Positions 1 through 5,967 of a stretch of DNA of 13,650 bases are shown here, piece after piece (positions within the stretch are counted from its first letter, which is position 1; each line of letters opens with the position of its first letter). The stretch is from Bordetella parapertussis (GTDB lineage Bacteria > Pseudomonadota > Gammaproteobacteria > Burkholderiales > Burkholderiaceae_C). Below the pieces are notes generated by a model, which was given only the letters and a program-made list of their open reading frames with translations, had not been told where the DNA came from and did no database searches. The translations under genes and the position numbers were made by a program. The stretch lies in NCBI GenBank assembly GCA_945878355.1, contig CAMCTC010000122.1:1-13650 (forward strand), given 5' to 3'.

Positions 1-533
1 CGACCCAGATCGCGGGCCTGAGCGCTGTCTCGCTGCCGGTGACAGCGACCCGTGCGGTCGCACCCGCAGACTCGGCCAACACAGCCGCTGCGGTGGACCT
101 GCGGGATGCCATCGCCATCCTGAAGCTGATCGTCGGCCTGGAGCTCAACGGTGCGGGCCATGGCCTGTCGCCGTACCAGTCGTTTGCCGCCGATGTCGAT
201 GGCAACGGCCGGGTCGAATTGAGCGATGCGATCGCGGTGCTCAAGCATGTGGTCGGCCTGGACGCGCCGGCGCCGCAGTGGTTGTTCTTCGACGAGACCG
301 ACAGCAGCCTGGCGGCGCGGGACCGGTTGAACCCGGGCAGCGTGCCAGCTCTGGAGACCGATCTCTCAGGCTTCGGCCTGCACCACGTCGGCCTGGTCGG
401 CGTGCTGCGCGGCGATGTCGACGGCAGCTTTGCGGCGGCCAACCCTGGGCCGTCGCTGGCCGACACCTATTTCCAGGACCTGGCCGCGACGACCGGGCTG
501 AACCTGACGCAGTTCGGGATCTACGGGCTCTGA
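1..533 (+). CDS. C-terminal part of a large dockerin/EF-hand-like calcium-binding protein (5' partial)
   Basis: The frame is open from the first bases of the window (codons begin at base 3) to a TGA at 531-533, so this is the last ~176 residues of a longer protein; the GTG at 39 is an internal codon. Two related segments are seen: a degenerate one reading VDLRDAIAILKLIVGL (about 93-140) and a clear one, ADVDGNGRVELSDAIAVLK, whose D-x-D-x-N-G-x-V-x-x-x-D loop at 192-227 is a textbook calcium loop followed by a dockerin-like helix. After it come a WLFFDE segment and, further on, LRGDVDGSF. From memory, this C-terminal layout (SPYQ, calcium loop, W-FVDE, GDVxGS) recurs at the end of very large repetitive extracellular proteins of proteobacteria; that is recall, not a search. 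Localisation outside the cell is inference. It converges on the arsA-like gene with 10 bases between stop codons. What the protein binds or does cannot be told from this fragment. Confidence 0.72.
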   Translation, partial: TQIAGLSAVSLPVTATRAVAPADSANTAAAVDLRDAIAILKLIVGLELNGAGHGLSPYQSFAADVDGNGRVELSDAIAVLKHVVGLDAPAPQWLFFDETDSSLAARDRLNPGSVPALETDLSGFGLHHVGLVGVLRGDVDGSFAAANPGPSLADTYFQDLAATTGLNLTQFGIYGL

Positions 534-551
534 AGCCTGTCCTTCAGGGCT
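526..551. terminator. Hairpin spanning both convergent stop codons (possible bidirectional terminator)
   Basis: Bases 526-535 (GGCTCTGAAG) pair with 542-551 (CTTCAGGGCT) as a 10-bp stem, two of them G-U when transcribed rightward, around a 6-base loop. The stem contains the TGA of the rightward dockerin-like gene (531-533) and the complement of the TGA of the leftward arsA-like gene (544-546). There is no T tract on either side, so intrinsic termination is unproven; it could instead protect the 3' ends. Confidence 0.45.
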
Positions 552-2634
552 GAGCCTGTGCCGCGGTCGACGGTTTGCTGGCCAGCTTGGACAACTCGGC
601 AAGGCCGATCGGCGGCACGCTCAGCCAGGCGAGCGTGAACAGGCGTTTGGCCAGGCCAGAGGCCAGGCGCGCCAGCTGCTGGCGTTCGCCGGCCAACCGC
701 ACGGCCAACAAGCGATCGCGCGTGCCCGCGGCCAGCAGGCTCTTGTTGAGCACCCAGGCATAGGGCTCGATGCTCGCGCGACGGAGGTCCTCCTGCAGCG
801 CAGCCGCTTGCGACACGGGCGTCACCTCGGGCAGCGTCACCAGAATGATCTTGGTGTAGGCGGCATCCTGCAGCCGCATCAAGGGCGTGACGATGCGGGC
901 AGTACCGCGCCCTTCGAACTCGCGCGTGATCTGCCGGTGGTAAGCACCCGTCGCGTCCATCAGCAGCATCGAATGCCCGGTGGGCGCCGTGTCGAGCAAG
1001 ACGAAGGCACTGCGGCCCTCGCTGACGATGCGCGAGAAGGCATGGAAGACCGCGACCTCTTCGGTACAAGGCGATTGCAGGTCTTCCAGCAGCAGCGCCT
1101 GTTCTGCCGCGCCGAGCTGAGGCGACTTGGCCGCCATGATCTTGTCGATGTAGCGCTGCGTCTCGACCTTCGGGTCAATGCGGCTCACTGTCAAACCCGG
1201 CACGTCGCCGTTCAGTGTTCCCACGAGATGGGCTGCGGGGTCGGTGGTGCTCAAGTGCACGGTCTTGCCGCGCTGGATCAGCCCCAAAGCCAGGGCGGCG
1301 GCCACCGTCGTCTTGCCGACACCCCCCTTGCCCATCACCATGATCAGCCCATGCCCAGCGGCGGCCAGTTCGTCGGCCAGCGCGTCAAGGCCTTGATGCT
1401 GCTCGTGAGGTTCTACAACCGAAGTGCTGCGCGGTGTGATCAGGCAGGCACTGTTGAGCGCCCCAAGGCCGGCCGAAGCCGGCCGCCCCCCGGGGGGATC
1501 AAGCAAAGTGGCAAAGCCACATTTGCTTGAGAGCAATGCGCGCAAGGCGGGCAGGCCGACCGTGTCAAAGGCCCGCATGGGCACCCGGTCTTGCGGCAAC
1601 GCACGCAGAGACGGCGGCATCGCGGCCAGCGCCTGCTGCCCCAGATCCTCGATGGCGCAGGCGACCGCGTCGGTGCGCTCGCTGGCGTGGAACACGCCGT
1701 TGATCACCAGCCGCTGGTGGCTCAAACCCAGCTGATGCAACTCGTCCGAAGTGTGCGCCGCTTCATGGATCGCGCCCTGGTCGGGCCGGGTCACCAGGAT
1801 CACCGTGGTCTTCGCCGGGTCGCCCAAGGCCTTGAGCGCGGCCTTGAAGCGCAGTTCCTGCATCTTCAGGCCCGAATGCGGCCCGAGACACGAGGCGCCG
1901 CGATCGTTGCCGTCGAGAAACCCGGTCCAAGCTTTGGGCAGGCTGAGCAAGCGCAGCGTGTGCCCTGTCGGTGCGGTGTCGAAGACGATGTGGTCGTAGC
2001 TTTCGGCGCCGTCGGACAAGAGAGACGAAAACTCGTCGAAGGATGCGATCTCCGTGGTGCAGGCGCCGGACAACTGCTCACGGACGGTCGAGACTTCTGC
2101 AGCGCTGGCGCCGGCGTCCATCTGCGCCAGAACGCGCTGGCGATAGGACTCGGCCGCGTTGTCGGGGTCGATGTTGAGCACCGACAGGCCGGGCGCACCA
2201 GGCACGGGAACGGCTGTGTTGCGGAGCTCTATGCCCAGCATCTCGTCCAGGTTCGATGCGGCGTCGGTGCTGACCAGCAACACTTTCTTGCCCGCGTCCG
2301 CGAGCGTCAGCGCGGCAGCGGCCGACAGCGAAGTCTTGCCTACCCCGCCTTTGCCTGTGAAGAACAGGTGTCGCGTCGGATGGTTCAGAAACCCGATGGC
2401 GCCAGGCTTGAACCAGGTTTGCACTGCCTCGTGCGAGGGAATGCCGCCGCTGTGCACGATCATGCCGTCAATCATCACAGCCGGGGTGGCGCTGACACCT
2501 GATCGCTTGATGTCGTCGCGGTTCTCTATCTTGACGATCTCAATGTCGATGCCCGCCGCCTGCGCGGCCCGTTCAATGATGCCGATGGTGCTGCGACATT
2601 TGCTGCAGCCCAAGCCCAGAACTTTGATTTCCAT
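544..2634 (-). CDS. ArsA-family ATPase with N-terminal glutaredoxin-like (thioredoxin-fold) domain
   Basis: A 696-residue protein. Residues 1-78 form a small thioredoxin-fold domain of the TM0996/MTH895 type: a beta strand, C10-S-K-C13, then the cis-Pro-like ATPAVMIDG at 49-57. Residues ~88-360 and ~428-690 are two ArsA ATPase halves, each with a GKGGVGKT P-loop (94-101, 435-442) and a DTAPTGH switch/signature (219-225, 548-554). By pattern, C192 (GACTTE), C250 (SCLGP) and C523 (SPCTEE) correspond to the three metalloid-binding cysteines known in R773 ArsA (C113, C172, C422). Known family role: cytosolic ATPase that energises an ArsB-type arsenite/antimonite efflux pump. No arsB, arsD, arsC or arsR is visible here, so a metalloid role is inferred. 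I chose the ATG at 2634 because GAGG lies 7 bases upstream and the Trx domain begins there; a TTG at 2757 would add 41 residues. The linker (about residues 367-394) is encoded by a palindromic repeat. Get3-like or other anion-ATPase roles are less likely given the cysteines. Confidence 0.85.
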   Translation of the reverse strand: MEIKVLGLGCSKCRSTIGIIERAAQAAGIDIEIVKIENRDDIKRSGVSATPAVMIDGMIVHSGGIPSHEAVQTWFKPGAIGFLNHPTRHLFFTGKGGVGKTSLSAAAALTLADAGKKVLLVSTDAASNLDEMLGIELRNTAVPVPGAPGLSVLNIDPDNAAESYRQRVLAQMDAGASAAEVSTVREQLSGACTTEIASFDEFSSLLSDGAESYDHIVFDTAPTGHTLRLLSLPKAWTGFLDGNDRGASCLGPHSGLKMQELRFKAALKALGDPAKTTVILVTRPDQGAIHEAAHTSDELHQLGLSHQRLVINGVFHASERTDAVACAIEDLGQQALAAMPPSLRALPQDRVPMRAFDTVGLPALRALLSSKCGFATLLDPPGGRPASAGLGALNSACLITPRSTSVVEPHEQHQGLDALADELAAAGHGLIMVMGKGGVGKTTVAAALALGLIQRGKTVHLSTTDPAAHLVGTLNGDVPGLTVSRIDPKVETQRYIDKIMAAKSPQLGAAEQALLLEDLQSPCTEEVAVFHAFSRIVSEGRSAFVLLDTAPTGHSMLLMDATGAYHRQITREFEGRGTARIVTPLMRLQDAAYTKIILVTLPEVTPVSQAAALQEDLRRASIEPYAWVLNKSLLAAGTRDRLLAVRLAGERQQLARLASGLAKRLFTLAWLSVPPIGLAELSKLASKPSTAAQAQP
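1453..1536. repeat. Palindrome-rich repeat element inserted in frame in the arsA linker
   Basis: Three inverted repeats sit side by side: a GGCCGGC-type dyad at about 1467-1485; a perfect CCCCCCGGGGGG palindrome at 1486-1497; and a long stem at 1499-1530, where TCAAGCAAA plus GTGGC pairs with GCCAC plus TTTGCTTGA around an AAA loop with one bulged A. Read in the arsA frame it encodes a low-complexity Pro/Gly/Ala/Ser stretch (SSKCGFATLLDPPGGRPAS and following) lying exactly between the two ATPase halves. It resembles GC-rich palindromic repeats that I recall from between genes in Burkholderiales genomes; that match is memory only. The outer limits are approximate. Confidence 0.6.
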
Positions 2635-2641
2635 CTCGATG

Positions 2642-2645
2642 CCTC
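2642..2645 (-). promoter_or_regulatory. Ribosome binding site of the arsA-like gene
   Basis: GAGG on the minus strand with 7 bases to the ATG at 2634. This spacing favours the ATG over the upstream in-frame TTG at 2757 and places the glutaredoxin-like domain at the very N-terminus. Confidence 0.6.
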
Positions 2646-2761
2646 GTTTCTTGAAGTCATCGACATCCCGCTGGTTGATCGGCTGCCATGGCTTGAACAA
2701 CAGGTCAGCGTGCCCATGCGCAGGAATCTCCGCGATACGTTCGAAGACAGCCAGCAAAGGA

Positions 2762-2790
2762 TGAGCGCTTACAGGGCGCTCAGCCTGAGC
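2762..2790. repeat. Two overlapping inverted repeats upstream of arsA
   Basis: TGAGCGC (2762-2768) pairs with GCGCTCA (2776-2782) around a 7-base loop. GCTCAG (2778-2783) pairs with CTGAGC (2785-2790) around a single C. They share bases 2778-2782, so in RNA they would exclude each other. The site lies downstream of xth and upstream of arsA. It could be an operator, a terminator without a T tract, or the scar of a repeat. Confidence 0.4.
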
Positions 2791-2939
2791 CAGATCAAAC
2801 GATGGTCAGCCCGGGCACGTGACTGGAGACGCTGCCATCGGACCCCAAACGAGGCACTTGGCCTTCCAGGTCGTCGGCCGCATCGGCATCCGACAGACGA
2901 TGACTCCATGACTGCACCGGGCGGCCGCTGCGCGCAAAG

Positions 2940-3728
2940 TCACAGCTCGAAGTCGTAATCGATCGTCAGCGGCGCATGGTCGCTGAATCGCTGATCCAGG
3001 TAGATCGACTCACGCCTGGCGAGCGCGGCAAGTCCTGGCGTCGCCAGGTGGTAGTCGAGGCGCCAGCCCACGTTCTTGGCCCAAGCCTGGCCGCGGTTGC
3101 TCCACCAGGTGTATTGCTCTGGCGCCGGGTTGAGGCGGCGGAACACGTCGACCAGGCCGGCCTCGTCGAGCAAGCGGGTCATCCAGGCGCGCTCGTCAGG
3201 CAGGAAACCAGAGTTCTTCTGGTTGCCTTTCCAGTTCTTCAGATCGATCGCCTGGTGCGCGATGTTGATGTCGCCGACCAGGATGAACTCGCGCTCGCGC
3301 TTGAGTGCGAGCAGGTGCGGGTAGAGATGGTCCAGAAAGCGATACTTCACCGCCTGTCTATCCTCGCCGGATGAGCCGCTAGGAAAATAACAACTGATGA
3401 TGCTGAGCTTGCGGTCCGCGCTGTCGAACCGGGTCTCGACATAGCGACCTTCGGCGTCGAAGTCGGCATGGCCCAGTCCGACCACCACCTCGCTGGGCTG
3501 CTTGCGGGTGTAGACGCCGACGCCCGAATAGCCCTTCTTCTGCGCGAAGTGAAAATGCCCTTGCATCCCGGCCACCTGGTCGAAGCGGCCGACCACATCG
3601 TCATGCTGGGCCTTGACCTCCTGCACCCCCATACAATCCGCGCCCGCCTGCGCCACCCATTCCACGAAGCCCTTGCTGGCGGCTGAGCGGATACCGTTCA
3701 AATTGAGTGTGACAAGTCTGAAAGCCAA
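2940..3728 (-). CDS. xth: Exodeoxyribonuclease III (AP endonuclease)
   Basis: A 262-residue protein, close to the usual length of exonuclease III. It cleaves at abasic sites and removes 3' blocking groups and nucleotides from duplex DNA during base excision repair, in the cytoplasm. Visible motifs of the exonuclease-endonuclease-phosphatase fold: [12 protein letters not shown] (5-16), metal-binding E37 in [17 protein letters not shown] (66-76), SCYFPSG (112-118), GDINIAH with D153 and N155 (152-158), the WRLDYHLAT strand (222-230) and the catalytic SDH at 249-251. The start is TTG at 3728, preceded on its strand by GGAGA; this gives [15 protein letters not shown], matching where family members begin. 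The frame stays open another 200 codons upstream, but that stretch is antisense to pyrE and carries no exonuclease III features. Its promoter must lie inside pyrE. Confidence 0.93.
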   Translation of the reverse strand: MAFRLVTLNLNGIRSAASKGFVEWVAQAGADCMGVQEVKAQHDDVVGRFDQVAGMQGHFHFAQKKGYSGVGVYTRKQPSEVVVGLGHADFDAEGRYVETRFDSADRKLSIISCYFPSGSSGEDRQAVKYRFLDHLYPHLLALKREREFILVGDINIAHQAIDLKNWKGNQKNSGFLPDERAWMTRLLDEAGLVDVFRRLNPAPEQYTWWSNRGQAWAKNVGWRLDYHLATPGLAALARRESIYLDQRFSDHAPLTIDYDFEL

Positions 3729-3736
3729 GAGATCTC
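3729..3736. promoter_or_regulatory. Palindrome serving as ribosome binding site for both xth and pyrE
   Basis: GAGATCTC reads the same on both strands. It lies directly before the TTG of xth (3728) and one base before the ATG of pyrE (3738), so each messenger carries a GAGA/GGAGA purine run just upstream of its start. The spacing is short on both sides (about 4-5 bases). Confidence 0.5.
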
Positions 3737-3737
3737 C

Positions 3738-4424
3738 ATGAACATGAACGCCGCCAATGCCCAAACCAGCCCGCTGGCGCAGGACTTCGTCAGGTTTGCA
3801 CTGGAAGCGGGGGTGCTGCGATTCGGCGAGTTCAAGACCAAGGCCGGGCGGCTGTCGCCGTACTTCTTCAACGCCGGTCTGTTCGACGACGGCGCCAAGC
3901 TCGGACGGCTGGCGGGATTCTATGCACGCAGGCTGATCGAGTCGGGCATCGAGTTCGACATGCTGTTCGGCCCGGCCTACAAAGGCATCCCGCTGGCCGC
4001 AGCAGTGGCGATCGAGCTGGCGCGGCTGGGCCGCAATGTCCCGTTTGCCTACAACCGCAAAGAGGCCAAGGACCACGGCGAAGGCGGCACGCTGGTCGGC
4101 GCGCCGGTTCGCGGTCGGGTGCTGATCATCGACGACGTGATGTCGGCAGGCACCTCGGTGCGCGAATCGATCGCGATGATCGCCGCAGCCGGCGCGACGC
4201 CTGCCGGCGTCGCGATCGCGCTCGACCGGCAAGAAAAAGCCAGCGAGGCAGGCGTCGACATGCAGTGGTCGGCGGTGCAATATGTGCGGGGCCAGTTGCA
4301 GCTGCCGGTTGCGGCAATCGCGACCTTGCAAGACCTGCTGCATTACCTGCAGTCGACCGCCTCAGACGAACTGGCGCCGCACCTGCAACGGGTGACGGCT
4401 TACCGCGAGCGCTACGGCGTCTGA
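3738..4424 (+). CDS. pyrE: Orotate phosphoribosyltransferase
   Basis: A 228-residue protein that transfers the phosphoribosyl group of PRPP to orotate to give orotidine 5'-phosphate, the fifth step of de novo UMP synthesis, in the cytoplasm as a dimer. Visible features: substrate segment [14 protein letters not shown] (32-45), [11 protein letters not shown] (77-87), the flexible catalytic loop [13 protein letters not shown] (105-117), and the PRPP signature [13 protein letters not shown] (128-140). Length is near the usual ~215. The ATG at 3738 is used; a second ATG two codons later (3744) is possible and gives more room for the AGAGATCTCC upstream. It is divergent from xth and convergent with gatB. 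A TACAAT at 3632-3637, inside xth, is a possible -10 element, but no well-spaced -35 goes with it. No leader peptide or attenuator like the one in enterics is seen. Confidence 0.95.
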   Translation: MNMNAANAQTSPLAQDFVRFALEAGVLRFGEFKTKAGRLSPYFFNAGLFDDGAKLGRLAGFYARRLIESGIEFDMLFGPAYKGIPLAAAVAIELARLGRNVPFAYNRKEAKDHGEGGTLVGAPVRGRVLIIDDVMSAGTSVRESIAMIAAAGATPAGVAIALDRQEKASEAGVDMQWSAVQYVRGQLQLPVAAIATLQDLLHYLQSTASDELAPHLQRVTAYRERYGV

Positions 4425-4444
4425 GGCACGCTGGCTAGCGGCGC

Positions 4445-4460
4445 GGGCCGCCTCCGGCCC
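4445..4460. terminator. GC hairpin between convergent pyrE and gatB
   Basis: GGGCCG (4445-4450), loop CCTC, CGGCCC (4455-4460): a perfect 6-bp stem in the 52-base gap between the pyrE stop and the gatB stop. Neither side has a T tract. It could act as a 3' end or weak terminator for either gene. Confidence 0.4.
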
Positions 4461-4476
4461 TGCCGGCCTGAAGATC

Positions 4477-5967
4477 TCAGGCCAGGCGCTGCCTGAGCAA
4501 ATCGTTGACCTGGGCTGGGTTCGCCTTGCCTCGGGACGCTTTCATCACCTGGCCGACCAACGCGTTGAATGCCTTGTCCTTGCCGGCGCGGAATTCCTCG
4601 ACCGATTTCGGATTCGCCGCGACGACCTCGTCGACGATCGCCGCCAGCGCGCCGGTGTCGCTGATCTGGCGCAGGCCCATCGAGTCGATCAGGCCGTCGA
4701 TCCGCGAGGCGTCTGCCTGCGGGTCCGCCTGCGGGTCCGCCGCAGTCCACAGCGCGTCCAAGACCTGGCGCGCGGCGTTGTGGCTGAGCGTGCCGTCGCC
4801 TATGCGGCGGATCAGCGCGGCCAGCGTGCCCGCGCCGACAGGGCTTTGGGCGATCGCCTTGCCCTCGGTGTTGAGCCGGCGCGAGAACTCGCCCATCAAC
4901 CAGTTCGCGACCAGCTTTGGCGCGCCGCAGCCGTCACGTGCTGCTTCGTAGAAGCGCGCGAAAGCCAGGCTCTGCGTCATCACCGCAGCGTCGTCTACGG
5001 CCAAGCCATCCTGCTGCTGGAAGCGCAGCGCCATCGCCGCCGGCAACTCGGGCAGGGTGGCGCGAACCGCTTCGATCCAGTCGGGTGCGATCACCAGCGG
5101 CGGCAGGTCGGGGTCGGGGAAGTAGCGGTAGTCGTGCGCGTCTTCCTTGCTGCGCATCGCCCTTGTCTCGCCGGTGTCCGGGTTGAACAACACGGTGGCC
5201 TGGCCGATCGCCAGGCCGTCTTCGATCTGGTCGATCTGCCAGTTGATCTCGAAGTCGATCGCCTGCGCCATGTTGCGGAAAGAGTTCAGGTTCTTGATCT
5301 CGCGCCGGGTGCCCAGCGCCGCGCCGGGGCGCCGCACCGAAACGTTGGCGTCGCATCGGAAGCTGCCTTCCTGCATGTTGCCGTCGCAGATCCCCAGCCA
5401 CATCACCAGCACATGCAAGGCGCGGGCGTACTCCACAGCCTCTGCCGACGATCGCATGTCAGGCTCGGTGACGATCTCGAGCAGCGGCGTGCCGGCGCGG
5501 TTCAAATCGATGCCGCTGCACGGACGACCATCGTCGCCGTGGTAGTCGTCATGCAAGCTCTTGCCGGCGTCCTCTTCAAGGTGGGCCCGGGTCAGCCGAA
5601 CCGTCCTGGGCTGGCCGGCCAGCACGAAGCTGACGCTGCCACCCTGGACCACCGGCGTCTCGTACTGGCTGATCTGGTAGCCCTTGGGCAGGTCGGGGTA
5701 GAAGTAGTTCTTGCGCGCGAAGATCGAAACCGGTGCCACTTTCGCACCCACCGCCAGCCCGAGCCGGATCGCGAGTTCGACGGCAGCGCGGTTCATCACC
5801 GGCAGCGTGCCAGGCAAGGCCAGATCGACCGCACAGGCCTGGGTGTTGGGCTCGGCACCGAATGCCGTCGATGCGCCGGAGAAAATCTTGCTGCGGGTCG
5901 ACAGCTGCGCATGGGTCTCCAGGCCGATGACGACCTCGTAACCACGGATCAATGGGGCGCTGTTCAT
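4477..5967 (-). CDS. gatB: Aspartyl/glutamyl-tRNA(Asn/Gln) amidotransferase subunit B
   Basis: A 496-residue subunit that binds misacylated Glu-tRNA(Gln) or Asp-tRNA(Asn) and phosphorylates the acyl group using ATP; ammonia arrives from GatA by a channel. The N-terminal cradle shows [13 protein letters not shown] (10-22), [39 protein letters not shown] and [11 protein letters not shown], all family hallmarks. The C-terminal helical/YqeY-type tail ends in [16 protein letters not shown]. The ATG at 5967 overlaps the gatA stop as ATGA (5964-5967) and has no Shine-Dalgarno sequence before it, so it is probably translated by coupling. The frame remains open for ~90 codons upstream, but those are an out-of-frame reading of gatA. 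A 4-residue duplication (ADPQADPQ) lies at about 410-418 in the hinge to the tail domain. Confidence 0.95.
   Translation of the reverse strand: MNSAPLIRGYEVVIGLETHAQLSTRSKIFSGASTAFGAEPNTQACAVDLALPGTLPVMNRAAVELAIRLGLAVGAKVAPVSIFARKNYFYPDLPKGYQISQYETPVVQGGSVSFVLAGQPRTVRLTRAHLEEDAGKSLHDDYHGDDGRPCSGIDLNRAGTPLLEIVTEPDMRSSAEAVEYARALHVLVMWLGICDGNMQEGSFRCDANVSVRRPGAALGTRREIKNLNSFRNMAQAIDFEINWQIDQIEDGLAIGQATVLFNPDTGETRAMRSKEDAHDYRYFPDPDLPPLVIAPDWIEAVRATLPELPAAMALRFQQQDGLAVDDAAVMTQSLAFARFYEAARDGCGAPKLVANWLMGEFSRRLNTEGKAIAQSPVGAGTLAALIRRIGDGTLSHNAARQVLDALWTAADPQADPQADASRIDGLIDSMGLRQISDTGALAAIVDEVVAANPKSVEEFRAGKDKAFNALVGQVMKASRGKANPAQVNDLLRQRLA
4715..4738. repeat. 12-bp direct tandem duplication inside gatB
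   Basis: GCCTGCGGGTCC occurs twice head to tail (4715-4726, 4727-4738) and is followed by a third partial GCC. It is in frame and adds one ADPQ unit to the linker before the GatB tail domain. This is typical slippage, and length variation between strains is likely. Confidence 0.85.

Larger units (their letters stand above)
2635..2939. other. 305-base stretch without a convincing gene; possible gene remnants
   Basis: Two minus-strand frames look weakly protein-like. One runs in frame with arsA from just after a TGA at 2806-2808 to the arsA ATG and includes PVSAHPLLAVFERIAEIPAH and ADLLFKPWQPINQRDVDDF. It faintly recalls the C-terminal tail of IS66-type transposases (ARIADHP, then LLPW), but that is too thin to call. 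The other ends at a TGA at about 2797-2799 and contains GRPVQSWSHRLSDADAADD and VPGLTIV. Neither has a visible start or a complete domain. The arsA promoter should also lie here, but no clear -35/-10 pair is seen. Confidence 0.35.

Noticed and set aside
1486..1497. C6G6 palindrome as a stand-alone regulatory site
   Set aside because: It lies inside a coding linker flanked by two further inverted repeats, so it is better explained as part of one repeat element.
808..2502. Long plus-strand open frames (808-1530, 1591-2502) opposite the arsA-like gene
   Set aside because: Their residues are low in hydrophobic-core pattern and rich in R, Q, H and G, as expected from antisense reading of GC-rich codons; the minus strand has a complete recognisable protein.
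2635..2808. IS66 transposase remnant
   Set aside because: Only a faint resemblance to the ARIADHP and LLPW tail; no inverted repeats or other transposase parts nearby, so it is not listed as a mobile element.
3729..4343. 200-codon upstream extension of the xth frame
   Set aside because: It is exactly antisense to pyrE and carries no exonuclease III features; family members begin at [11 protein letters not shown].
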